Assembly (NCBI RefSeq): GCF_013408305.1
Contig: NZ_JACBZS010000001.1
Location: 3,038,001-3,102,000 of the forward strand
DNA: 64,000 nt
Source: Naumannella cuiyingiana
Lineage (GTDB): Bacteria; Actinomycetota; Actinomycetes; Propionibacteriales; Propionibacteriaceae
Reading direction: 5' to 3'
The notes under the pieces were generated by a model. The model saw only the letters and a program-made list of their open reading frames with translations, did no database searches and was not told where the DNA came from. A program made the position numbers and the translations under genes. Position 1 is the stretch's first letter; every line of letters begins with the position of its first letter. This document shows, one piece after another, positions 25,766 to 33,707 of this stretch.

Positions 25766-26532
25766 CAGATCACCGTCACGAATCCGCTGATGGATTGTCG
25801 GAGCGCACCGATCACGTTGGTCCACAGGCCGGTGGCCATCAGCAGGCCGACTATGATCATGGAGATACCGCCGATGCGCATGATCAACTGCTGCCGGTTC
25901 CGCAGGGCGCGGGCGGCCGTGCTGATCTTGTTGAACGCGATCGCCGCGGCGATGAACGGGATGCCGAGTCCGAGCGTGTAGGCGATGGCCAGCCACGCCC
26001 CTTTGGCTGCGGTCGCCTGACTCATCGCCATGGTCAACACGACCCCGAGGGTCGGCCCGATGCACGGCGTCCAGCCCAGCCCGAACACGAAGCCGATCAG
26101 CGGGGCCGCGAGAAGCCCGAAGCGAGGCAGCCAACTGAGTCGCAGGTCGCGCTGGGCGAAGCGGAGGAGGCCAGTGAAGGCCAGTCCGAGCCCGATCATG
26201 ATCACGCCCATGACGCGGGTGAGCGGGTCCTGCCAGGTGATGAACCTGCTGCCCAGCAGCCCGGCCAGTGACGCGCTCGCAACGAAGACCACGCCGAACC
26301 CGGCGACGAACAGGCTGCTGCCCATCAAGGTCCGTCCCAGACGCATCCGTGAGCCGCCGGCGACGAGGTCGGCGGCAGACATGCCAGTGGCGTAGGAGAT
26401 GTAGCCAGGCAACAGCGGGATGACGCAGGGGGAGAAGAACGACACCAAACCGGCGAGGAAGGCGACCGGGAGGGCCACCGGCATCGACCCGCTCACCGAC
26501 TGTGTCGCCCATGCGGCCAGTTGATCAAGCAT
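25765..26532 (-). CDS. ccdA: Cytochrome c biogenesis thiol-disulfide carrier CcdA
   Basis: A 255-residue, six-segment membrane protein. The paired redox cysteines lie in FFSPCVIPLLPGY near residue 35 and GWTPCIGPTLG near 155, the hallmark of CcdA/DsbD-beta. It passes reducing power from cytosolic thioredoxin to extracytoplasmic partners. It begins six bases after the TlpA-like lipoprotein gene, which is its likely electron acceptor, and overlaps the next small gene. The pair keeps apocytochrome cysteines or metal sites reduced. Confidence 0.94.
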   Translation of the reverse strand: MLDQLAAWATQSVSGSMPVALPVAFLAGLVSFFSPCVIPLLPGYISYATGMSAADLVAGGSRMRLGRTLMGSSLFVAGFGVVFVASASLAGLLGSRFITWQDPLTRVMGVIMIGLGLAFTGLLRFAQRDLRLSWLPRFGLLAAPLIGFVFGLGWTPCIGPTLGVVLTMAMSQATAAKGAWLAIAYTLGLGIPFIAAAIAFNKISTAARALRNRQQLIMRIGGISMIIVGLLMATGLWTNVIGALRQSISGFVTVI

Positions 26533-26538
26533 TGCCGC

Positions 26539-27144
26539 TCACCTGCCGTCGGCGGTGTCGTTGACCAATTGGATCAGGGTGTCGCGATCGACAGGGCCCG
26601 TGATTCGGGCCGCGCTGCGCTGTTGCTCGTCGATCACCAACGTTGTCGGGATGGCGGTGGTCGACAGTTGCCCGGAGAACTTGACCAGCTGCTGCCCCTC
26701 GGGGTCGAAAATGCTCGGATACGGCATCTTGACGGCACGGCTGAACGCCCGCGCGGCATCGCGCTGGTCCCTGATGTTGAGACCGACGAAGCGGGCGACC
26801 TCGTCCGTGCTGCGGCTGGCAGCGGCCAGGTCGGGTGCCTCCTTGCGGCAGGGGCCGCACCAAGAGGCCCAGACATTGATCACCACGACCCTGCCCGGAT
26901 GCCTCGTGGTCGCGGTCCCCGATCCCATGACCTTGGGCCCTTCAGCAACGGCGGTTCGTTGCCGGTCGGACGGCTTGAACAGAACCAGTCCCGGATCGGG
27001 GACTGCTCCGCGACTGGTGCCACCAGTCGGGGATGCACCGGCACCAGTGCTGCAGGCCGAAGTAACGAGAAGAAGAGCGGCCGAGGCGGCCGCGACAACG
27101 ACACGCCGGGCCTTTACCGGGCCGGGCTTGACGAGATGAAGCAT
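26539..27144 (-). CDS. TlpA/ResA-like thioredoxin lipoprotein (copy 1)
   Basis: A 201-residue secreted thioredoxin. It has a lipoprotein-type signal with the cysteine in LLLVTSACSTG near residue 30, the active site NVWASWCGPCRKEAPDL, and IPTTLVIDEQ with the cis-proline loop. Start ATG at 27144 has GGAG upstream. It should be reduced by CcdA, encoded six bases downstream, and in turn reduce apocytochrome c or a metal-binding protein. It is closely similar to the protein at 28073-28669, for example in PYPSIFDPEG and FSGQLSTTAIPTTLVID. Confidence 0.92.
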   Translation of the reverse strand: MLHLVKPGPVKARRVVVAAASAALLLVTSACSTGAGASPTGGTSRGAVPDPGLVLFKPSDRQRTAVAEGPKVMGSGTATTRHPGRVVVINVWASWCGPCRKEAPDLAAASRSTDEVARFVGLNIRDQRDAARAFSRAVKMPYPSIFDPEGQQLVKFSGQLSTTAIPTTLVIDEQQRSAARITGPVDRDTLIQLVNDTADGR

Positions 27145-27348
27145 TTGGGATCTCCGAATACGGGCACACCGATGCCGAACACCGAACGCGAGCGGGTTCG
27201 CGCGAACAGGGGGCAGCCGACGGTGCGCCAGCTGAACGTGGCGATGCACGCAGGGAACAGCGCGGGCGTCTCGCCGCGACATGGGCGGTAGAGGGTCGCG
27301 CTATGGAAGTCAACCGCAGCGGGAGAGGCTGTGCCTCCCCTTCATCGA

Positions 27349-27855
27349 TCAGGTCAGACTGATCCCGAACATGAGTGGAGATCGAGCCGCTGGCATGTAG
27401 CGCACGGAGGAGACCTGCGGGACCTGGGTCGCCATCCGCGGCAGGATGCGGATCACCGATGTGCCGGGTCGACGGAGCCTCCAGCTCACCAGGACTACCA
27501 TCAGGGCGATCATGCATGCCGCGGCGAGAAGTGGGCAGCTGCCGTCGCCGGGTCCGTGGTCGGAGCCGGAGGACGGCGTCATCGAGAAACCGCCGCTCAC
27601 CTGGGCTGCGGGAACAGGCGGCGACACGGACGCCACCCCCACGGTCTGCCAGCCGTGATCAACCGCTTGGCCTTCCTCGGTCAGGACTTGCCGATGCACC
27701 GCCGGGCTGACAGCTTCGACATGCGGCGTCGCCGACTTCTGGCCGGATTGAACGGTGACTGCCGCCCCGAACACGATTGCGACGGCAGCGACGAGGACGA
27801 CGATCCAGCCCAGGAATCGGCTGGATGTCAGGCTCGGGCGCACGCGCACAGGCAC
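27349..27855 (-). CDS. DUF6153-like membrane protein (copy 2)
   Basis: A 168-residue protein with an N-terminal membrane segment (about 14-34), a Val/Ser/His-containing extracytoplasmic stretch, then GSCPLLAAACMIALMVVLVSW as a Cys-containing second segment, and the ending MFGISLT. The layout matches the other DUF6153-like proteins here, but it is the most diverged. The start is GTG at 27855 with GAGG nearby. It precedes a gap of about 200 bases before the TlpA-ccdA pair and may be its first gene. Function unknown. Confidence 0.6.
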   Translation of the reverse strand: MPVRVRPSLTSSRFLGWIVVLVAAVAIVFGAAVTVQSGQKSATPHVEAVSPAVHRQVLTEEGQAVDHGWQTVGVASVSPPVPAAQVSGGFSMTPSSGSDHGPGDGSCPLLAAACMIALMVVLVSWRLRRPGTSVIRILPRMATQVPQVSSVRYMPAARSPLMFGISLT

Positions 27856-27903
27856 ACCGTACCTCAGATGGAGACTAATCAGTCGCGCTGCGGCGAGGCC
27901 GAG

Positions 27904-28037
27904 CTAAACGCAAGCTGAGTGTAGGAGCAGCGGCAGGGTGTCCATCGGGACGTGCCCGGGAGAAGAAGGCCACCGGCAGCGCCACGGGCATGTCCCCGCT
28001 CACCGCCGGGGCTCCAGCCTCCGTTCGATTCCAGCAC
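27904..28037 (-). pseudogene. Decayed ccdA remnant after TlpA copy 2
   Basis: The start aligns with the intact ccdA at 25765-26532: a GTG-started VLESNGGW parallels MLDQLAAW, then after a one-base shift VSGDMPVALPVAF parallels VSGSMPVALPVAF, and after loss of a few codons and another shift, SPG and TLPLLLH echo the SPCVIPLL region before a TAG. Only about 40 codons remain. Its place just after a TlpA-like gene is exactly that of the intact pair, so this is the deleted partner of the second cassette. Confidence 0.75.
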
Positions 28038-28072
28038 CTCCCTTGCCCGTCCGGCACTCATCGGGGCGTCGG

Positions 28073-28669
28073 CTATTTGCCGTTGGCGGTGTCGGTGATG
28101 AGCGCGACGAGGGTGTCGCGGTCGACCGGGCCGGTGATCCGGGCTGCGCTGCGCCGGTCGCGGTCGATCACCAGGGTGGTCGGGATCGCTGTGGTCGACA
28201 GCTGGCCGGAGAACCTGACGAGCTGCTTGCCCTCGGGGTCGAAGATGCTCGGGTAGGGGGTCTTGAAGGCGCGGGTGAAGGCCTGCGCGGCTTCGCGGTC
28301 GTCGCGGATGTTGAGGCCGACGAACCGGGCCGTCTTGGCCGTGTCACGGCTCGCGGCGGCGAGGTCGGGAGCCTCCTTGCGGCAGGGCCCGCACCAGGAC
28401 GCCCACACGTTGACCACGACCACCTTGCCGGGATGGTCGGTGGTCACGTTCTCGCCGGTCATGACGTCCGGCCCTCCGGCGGTCGAGGCGGGCTTGCGCT
28501 GGCCGGGTTGATAGAGCTGCACACCGGAGGCCGGCCCGGCGGAGCCGCCGTCCTTCGACGGCGAGGCGGAGTCGATGGACTTCGTGCAGCCCGCGGCCAG
28601 CGTCACGCTCAGCACGACGGCGGCCAGCGCAACGGTCCGGGCCGCGGTCTGTGGTCCTCTCGCTGGCAT
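28073..28669 (-). CDS. TlpA/ResA-like thioredoxin lipoprotein (copy 2)
   Basis: A 198-residue lipoprotein thioredoxin with lipobox SVTLAAGC near residue 28, active site NVWASWCGPCRKEAPDL and IPTTLVIDRD. Most of the thioredoxin domain is identical or conservative relative to the copy at 26539-27144, so the two arose by duplication. It starts three bases after the histidine-motif protein copy 2. Its own ccdA has decayed, so it would have to be reduced by the intact CcdA or another carrier. Confidence 0.92.
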   Translation of the reverse strand: MPARGPQTAARTVALAAVVLSVTLAAGCTKSIDSASPSKDGGSAGPASGVQLYQPGQRKPASTAGGPDVMTGENVTTDHPGKVVVVNVWASWCGPCRKEAPDLAAASRDTAKTARFVGLNIRDDREAAQAFTRAFKTPYPSIFDPEGKQLVRFSGQLSTTAIPTTLVIDRDRRSAARITGPVDRDTLVALITDTANGK

Positions 28670-28672
28670 CGT

Positions 28673-29431
28673 CTACTCGCCCTGCTCGAAGGCGTAGCTG
28701 GCCGCCGGGTCGTCGGTGGCGTCTCGCGGCCCGTAGACCAGTGAGATCTGCCGGTGGGCGGTGAGCTGGATCGTGGCGGGGTCTCCCTGGAATCGCTTCC
28801 CGTCGACGTAGGCGCGCAGGCTGTCGGTGTTGCTGTTGTCCAGTCCGCCGATGCCTTCGGCGTCGAGGCGGACCTGCCACTCGGTGAAGACCTGGCCGAG
28901 GGTGTAGCGGCCGTCGGCGGTGGGGGCCTCGACGTGCAGCACGCCGCGTTCGTCGTGGGTGTGGAGCTCCGACATCTGGCCGCTAGCGGGGTCGACGCCG
29001 ATGTTGGCCGGCACGGCGATGGGCTGCCCGTTGACGCTGATGTCGAGGTGGGAGTGGAAGTGGGCCGCCGTTCCCTCCATCGGGCCGACTCGGAGGCCGG
29101 CGGCCTTCGCCGCGTCAGAGGTGTTGGCGGGCAGCGACCATGGCGGCAGGTCCCGACGCCCCGCGGCGGCGGCCGACCCGCCGGAGGGGTCGCCGGATCC
29201 TCCGCCTTGGAGGCTGGCGATGACCACCGCTCCGGCGGCGACGGCCAGCACCACGACGGCGATCGCGGCACCCGTGATCAGCCGTCGAGTCCGGCGGGCC
29301 TTGGCCTCCTGGAGCTGCATCTGCCGCAGCCGGTCCCGCGCGGACCGGCTGCTGGCCGTACGCCCGCCGGTCGAGCGCTGCGATGGCAACGATTTCGAAG
29401 ACTTAGTGGATGATTTCTGGTTCTTGGTCAT
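28673..29431 (-). CDS. Membrane-anchored histidine-motif protein (copy 2), unknown function
   Basis: A 252-residue paralogue of the protein at 20832-21566. It has a Ser/Lys/Arg-rich cytoplasmic start, a membrane segment (about 52-73), then AAHFHSHLDISVNG, SELHTHDERGVLHVE, YTLGQVFTEWQVRLD and LRAYVDGKRF. Every histidine of the two motif blocks is kept between the copies, while linkers differ, so the motifs are under selection. It is three bases before the TlpA-like gene, forming a two-gene unit, which suggests that the thioredoxin acts on it or shares its client. ATG at 29431 with GAGAG upstream. Confidence 0.8.
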   Translation of the reverse strand: MTKNQKSSTKSSKSLPSQRSTGGRTASSRSARDRLRQMQLQEAKARRTRRLITGAAIAVVVLAVAAGAVVIASLQGGGSGDPSGGSAAAAGRRDLPPWSLPANTSDAAKAAGLRVGPMEGTAAHFHSHLDISVNGQPIAVPANIGVDPASGQMSELHTHDERGVLHVEAPTADGRYTLGQVFTEWQVRLDAEGIGGLDNSNTDSLRAYVDGKRFQGDPATIQLTAHRQISLVYGPRDATDDPAASYAFEQGE

Positions 29432-29607
29432 GGGTCTCTCAGCTGGGATGGTCGACGGCCACCGGGGAAGACGTGCCCGACGTCGCCGAGGATGCATGGA
29501 CCGCTCAACTCCAGCCGGTGGGGTCGTCGCGAGTTGTCAAAGGAGTCGTCAGAGAATGGACTCCGGGGCGTCGCGAGCGTCGCGGGTCGGCACACCCGCC
29601 CACAGGT

Positions 29608-29645
29608 TCCGTGGTTACTTGCCGGGTCCGTGGTTACTTGCCGGT
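29608..29645 (+). repeat. Two tandem copies of a 19-bp unit
   Basis: TCCGTGGTTACTTGCCGGG at 29608-29626 is repeated at 29627-29645 with only the last base changed. It lies in the 285-base gap between the histidine-motif gene and a DUF6153-like gene. Purpose unknown. Confidence 0.9.
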
Positions 29646-29716
29646 TCTCCGGCTGGGAACGGCCACGGCTGCATGTCTGCTGCCCCGAAACGGGCGCGGA
29701 TGGACCTGCGACCGGC

Positions 29717-30265
29717 TCAGGTGCGACTGATCGACAGCTCGGCGAGGCTCAGCGGAGGGCGAGCCCAGCAGCGGAGGACCAACGATTCAATGAGAGTGCG
29801 CCGTGCTGGGCGCGGAAGCGACCAGCCGCCTCCGCGGGCTGCCGGCCGCAGGCTTCCGATCCCGACCAGCAGCACCAGCAGGATCAGGCAGCCCGCTGCG
29901 ACGCAGTCCATCGGCCCCGGGGACGGGCTCGCCGGCGAGCCGCAGTCCGCGCCGCAGCCCGACGCCATGCCCATCCCGGAGGACACGGTCCCCATGGACA
30001 GGGGGTCGGCGGCCGCGGCCGCCTGCTGGTCACCGACGTTCTTGGTCGAGAACTGGCCGTGGACCACAATGGGAGCGCTGTTCGCCGGGGAATGACCGGT
30101 CGCCATCTCGGCAGCGCCCGCACCGGCGGCGACGGTGCCCAGTGACGCAGACATCGAGAAATGGTCAGCGGCGCGAGCCGGCGGCTGCAGCATCAGCAGA
30201 GCTGCGACGGTGAGGACCGCGAGCACCGGCGAGAAGCGGCGCGCGATGCTCAGGAAACGCTGCAC
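29717..30265 (-). CDS. DUF6153-like membrane protein (copy 3)
   Basis: A 182-residue protein: first membrane segment about 15-34, a Ser/Ala/Met/His-rich extracytoplasmic stretch with GCGADCG, then PMDCVAAGCLILLVLLVGIG as second segment, and the ending SLAELSISRT. The MDCVAAGC part closely matches MGCIAAAGC of the copy at 21722. The GTG start at 30265 follows GGGAAGG. Met, His and Cys content fits a weak copper-binding role, but that is inference. It follows the copper operon in the same direction. Confidence 0.7.
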   Translation of the reverse strand: MQRFLSIARRFSPVLAVLTVAALLMLQPPARAADHFSMSASLGTVAAGAGAAEMATGHSPANSAPIVVHGQFSTKNVGDQQAAAAADPLSMGTVSSGMGMASGCGADCGSPASPSPGPMDCVAAGCLILLVLLVGIGSLRPAARGGGWSLPRPARRTLIESLVLRCWARPPLSLAELSISRT

Positions 30266-30501
30266 TGCCTTCCCGCCTTCCGCTCGATTCGGTGGCCCCA
30301 GAGTGCCGCGGAGCACGCCGCGGCCCCGGACAAGTATTCGGCAAACACCGGCGACATGCCAATCCGACCCGGGAGCTGACCGCCAGACCCCGCTCTGGCC
30401 GAGGCCAGTGCGACTGCTGCGAGCACGGCTCCCGCTGCCAGGCCAGCCGGTGCGAGGCCGACGACGCGGCCCGCACCCGCCGGTCGAAAGGCCCCGTGCA
30501 C
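30250..30501 (-). CDS. Possible small membrane protein
   Basis: An 83-codon frame from GTG 30501 fills the gap between the AhpD-like gene and the DUF6153-like gene, overlapping the latter by 16 bases. It contains one plausible membrane segment (VVGLAPAGLAAGAVLAAVALA) and no known motif. No good ribosome site is seen. It may be real, a remnant, or chance coding in GC-rich DNA. Confidence 0.3.
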   Translation of the reverse strand: MHGAFRPAGAGRVVGLAPAGLAAGAVLAAVALASARAGSGGQLPGRIGMSPVFAEYLSGAAACSAALWGHRIERKAGRQCSVS

Positions 30502-30533
30502 AGTCGGGTCGCCGAAGAGAATGCCCTCGGGCG

Positions 30534-31058
30534 TCAGTGCTGGTCCTCGGGTCCCAGCCCGGCGACGAGGTTGAACGCGCCGGTGAGGATGTTGAGCGCG
30601 ACGACGCCGACGACGTCGGCGATCGCGCGGTCGCTGTAGCCGAACGCGCGGAGCTCGGCGATCTGCTCGTCGGTGACGGAGGTCGGTTCCCGATAGACCT
30701 GCAGCCCGAGCCGGATGATCGCCGAGATGGCGGGATCGCTCGACGTGCCCTGGTGGGCGAGGCTGATCTCCTCCTCGGCGACGCCCAGGGAGCGGGCGGC
30801 CGCGACGTGGGCGTCGAGGCACAGGCCGCAGCCCTGCTGCGCCTGCACGGCGATGGAGATCAGCTCGCTGATCCTCCGGTCGAGCTTGGCGCGGCGCATG
30901 GCCCGGCTCAGCTGCAGGTAGCCGCCGAGGACGGCCGGGGAGTGGGCCATCGTGGAGACCATGTCGCCCACGGTGCCGTGGCGCTCGACGAGCTCGCCGA
31001 GCAGGTCCCGGGACGAGCCGACGGCGGTCTCGGCGGTCAGCGGGTCGAAACGGGGCAT
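30534..31058 (-). CDS. Carboxymuconolactone decarboxylase/AhpD-like protein
   Basis: A 174-residue all-helical protein with the AhpD-type active site QQGCGLCLDAHVAAARSLG, the CxxC plus His arrangement of alkylhydroperoxidase-like enzymes. Such proteins reduce peroxides or serve as disulfide carriers. It is the last gene of the ydhK-copB-csoR operon, 44 bases after csoR, so it is expected to be copper-induced, perhaps against copper-driven oxidative damage. Confidence 0.85.
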   Translation of the reverse strand: MPRFDPLTAETAVGSSRDLLGELVERHGTVGDMVSTMAHSPAVLGGYLQLSRAMRRAKLDRRISELISIAVQAQQGCGLCLDAHVAAARSLGVAEEEISLAHQGTSSDPAISAIIRLGLQVYREPTSVTDEQIAELRAFGYSDRAIADVVGVVALNILTGAFNLVAGLGPEDQH

Positions 31059-31102
31059 GGGTCCCTCTCCTTGGTGTGCGCGGGTGCGCTGCTCGTCGAG
31101 CC

Positions 31103-31459
31103 TCAGGACCGGACGAGCCGGTTGATCGCGTCGGTGGCTTCCTGGATCTTGGCGATGGCCGCGCCGTCGTCGCCGAGCTTGGCGGCGTCGAGGACGCAGT
31201 GCTTGAGGTGGTCGTCGAGCAATCCGGTCGCGACGCCCTGCAGAGCTCGGGTGAGCGCCGAGACCTGGGTGAGGATGTCGATGCAGTACTTCTCCTCGTC
31301 GATCATCTTGGCGATGCCGCGGGCCTGGCCCTCGATGCGCTTCATGCGCGCCAGGTAGCGGTCCTTGTCGCTGATGTAGCCGTGCTGGTGTGCACCGGCG
31401 TCGGCCCCGGTGGCGGGGCTGACGGTGCCGATGCCGTCTGTGGTGGTGTCGAGTGTCAT
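31103..31459 (-). CDS. csoR: Copper-sensing transcriptional repressor CsoR
   Basis: A 118-residue member of the CsoR/RcnR family. The Cu(I) ligands are present in the usual x-C-H-C order: Cys59 (EKYCIDILTQ), His84 and Cys88 (DDHLKHCVL). RIEGQARGIAKM is the family DNA-contact helix. It starts 11 bases after copB. It should bind the 17-bp boxes found before ydhK, copZ, the DUF6153-like gene at 38504 and the gene at 41313-42437, and let go when Cu(I) binds. It therefore regulates its own operon from the ydhK promoter. Confidence 0.94.
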   Translation of the reverse strand: MTLDTTTDGIGTVSPATGADAGAHQHGYISDKDRYLARMKRIEGQARGIAKMIDEEKYCIDILTQVSALTRALQGVATGLLDDHLKHCVLDAAKLGDDGAAIAKIQEATDAINRLVRS

Positions 31460-31470
31460 GGGCGTGTCCT

Positions 31471-33663
31471 TCACTTCTGGCGCTCCAGGACGGAGCGGGT
31501 GCTGGCTTCGGGGGTGAGGTCGATGCGCCGCAGCAGCTGGGCGTTGAGGGCGACGACGACGGTGGACAGCGACATCAGGATCGCCCCGACCGACATCGGC
31601 AGCACGAATCCGACAGGTGCGAGGACGCCGGCTGCCAGCGGCACGGAGACGAGGTTGTAGCCGGCGGCCCACCACAGGTTCTGCTTCATCTTCCGGTAGG
31701 CGGCCTTCGACAGCTGGATGACCGAGAGCACCGAGCGCGGGTCGGAGCTGGCCAGGATGACCCCGGCCGAGGCGATGGCGACGTCGGTGCCCGCGCCGAT
31801 AGCGATGCCGACGTCGGCCTGGGCCAGCGCCGGGGCGTCGTTGACGCCGTCGCCGACCATGGCCACCTTCTTGCCCTCGTGCTGCAGCTGGGCGACCTTC
31901 GCCGACTTGTCCTCGGGACGGACGCCGGAGAAGACGCGGTCGATGCCGAGTTCCCGTCCGACCTCGTTCGCCACGGCCTCGGCGTCGCCGGTGATCATGA
32001 CGACCTCGACGCCGAGCCGGTGCAGGGCGTCGACGGCGTCGCGGGACTCCGGACGGACCTCGTCGGCCAACTTCAGCCCGCCGACCACCTGCCCGTCGCG
32101 CAGGACGTGCAGGATGATCGCGCCCTCGCCGCGCCAGGCGTCGGCCGCGTCGATCTCGGACTGTCCGGTCTCCTCGAGCAGCCGGGGCCCGCCGACGCGG
32201 ACCTCGTGGCCGGCCACGGTCGCGGTGACGCCTACGGCGGGCGAGGAAGTGAAGCCGCTGCCGGGCTCGAACGCGAGGCTGCGGTCCTTGGCGGCGGCGA
32301 CGATGGCCCGGGCGAGCGGGTGCTCGCTGTCGGCCTCGGCCGAGGCTGCCAGGGCGAGCACCTGGTCGGCGTCCAGGTCTCCGGTCGGCTCGACGCCGGT
32401 GACGGTGGGCTCGCCCCTGGTCAGGGTGCCGGTCTTGTCGAACAGCACGGCGTCGACCTGACGCATGGACTCCAGCGCCAGCCGGTCCTTGACCAGGACG
32501 CCGCCGCGGGCGGCGCGCTCGGTGGCGATGGAGACGACCAGCGGGATCGCCAGGCCGAGGGCGTGGGGGCAGGCGATCACGAGGACGGTGATGGTGCGCA
32601 CGACCGCGTCGTCGGGGGACCCGGCCAGCGTCCAGACGGTCGCGGTGATCAGAGCCGCTCCGAGGGCGAACCAGAACAGCCACGCGGCGGCGCGGTCGGC
32701 GATGCGCTGGGCACGGGAAGACGAGCTCTGCGCCTCGGCGACGAGCCGGTTGATGCCGGCCAGGGCCGTGTCGTCCCCGGTGGCCGTGATCTCCACCCGC
32801 AGGCCGGAGTCGGTGGCCACCGTGCCGGCGATGACCGGGTCGCCCTCGCCGCGGGCGACCGGCCGGGACTCGCCGGTGATCATCGACTCGTCCATGTCGG
32901 CGCGGCCGTCGACGACGGTGCCGTCGGCGGGGATGCTGCCGCCGGGGCGGACGATGACGACGTCCCCGACGCGCAGCTCGGCCGGCGCGACCTTCACGAC
33001 GTCGTCGCCCTCGACGCGCTCGGCCTCGTCGGGCAGGAGCGCGGCCAGGGAGTCCAGCGCGGAGGTGGTCTGGGCCAGGGAGCGCATCTCGATCCAGTGC
33101 CCCAGCAGCATGATCACGATCAGCAGCGCCAGCTCCCACCAGAACTCCAGCTCGTGGTCGACCAGCCCGAGGGTGGCGGCCCAGGACGCGAAGAACGCCA
33201 CGGTGATCGCCAGCGCGATCAGCAGCATCATCCCCGGCTTGCGGCTCCTCAGCTCGCTCCAGGCACCGGTGAGAAACGGCTTGCCGCCCCAGGCGTACAT
33301 GACGGTGCCCAGCACCGCTGCGACCCAGCCCGACCAGCCGGGCACCGAGTAGCCCAGCAGCATCGCGAACATCGGCGAGAGCGCCACCACCGGAGCGGCG
33401 ATGACGAGGTTGATCCAGAACAGCCGCCGGAACTGGCCCACGTGGTCGCCGTGGCCTCCATGACCGCCATGGCCGGCGCGGTCTCCCTTCTCGTCGTGCG
33501 CGGCGTGGTCGCCGTGCTGCCCCTGATGCGTGGCGTGGCCCTCGTGCCCGGCGTGCGGGTCATCCCCATGGCCGGGCACGGTGGTCGCGACAGCGTGTCC
33601 CCTGTCGGCGGCTGCGTCTGCGGCGTCGCCGTGGTGGTGCTGGTGCGCGTTCGGATCTGTCAT
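31471..33663 (-). CDS. copB: P1B-3 type copper ATPase (CPH motif), CopB-like
   Basis: A 730-residue P-type ATPase. The N-terminus (about 1-75) is extremely rich in His, Asp and Gly with many HxxH repeats, replacing HMA domains. The transport motif is IACPHALGLAIPL, with TGES, DKTGTLTRGEP, DSEHPLARA and [13 protein letters not shown], the combination that defines CopB-type (P1B-3) pumps. The ATG at 33663 follows GGGAAG. It exports copper (Cu(II) or Cu(I)) from the cytosol and is second in the operon after ydhK. Confidence 0.94.
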   Translation of the reverse strand: MTDPNAHQHHHGDAADAAADRGHAVATTVPGHGDDPHAGHEGHATHQGQHGDHAAHDEKGDRAGHGGHGGHGDHVGQFRRLFWINLVIAAPVVALSPMFAMLLGYSVPGWSGWVAAVLGTVMYAWGGKPFLTGAWSELRSRKPGMMLLIALAITVAFFASWAATLGLVDHELEFWWELALLIVIMLLGHWIEMRSLAQTTSALDSLAALLPDEAERVEGDDVVKVAPAELRVGDVVIVRPGGSIPADGTVVDGRADMDESMITGESRPVARGEGDPVIAGTVATDSGLRVEITATGDDTALAGINRLVAEAQSSSSRAQRIADRAAAWLFWFALGAALITATVWTLAGSPDDAVVRTITVLVIACPHALGLAIPLVVSIATERAARGGVLVKDRLALESMRQVDAVLFDKTGTLTRGEPTVTGVEPTGDLDADQVLALAASAEADSEHPLARAIVAAAKDRSLAFEPGSGFTSSPAVGVTATVAGHEVRVGGPRLLEETGQSEIDAADAWRGEGAIILHVLRDGQVVGGLKLADEVRPESRDAVDALHRLGVEVVMITGDAEAVANEVGRELGIDRVFSGVRPEDKSAKVAQLQHEGKKVAMVGDGVNDAPALAQADVGIAIGAGTDVAIASAGVILASSDPRSVLSVIQLSKAAYRKMKQNLWWAAGYNLVSVPLAAGVLAPVGFVLPMSVGAILMSLSTVVVALNAQLLRRIDLTPEASTRSVLERQK

Positions 33664-33707
33664 TGCTGCTTCCCTTGTCCGGGCACTGCTCTGCGGTGGT
33701 GGCCGGC

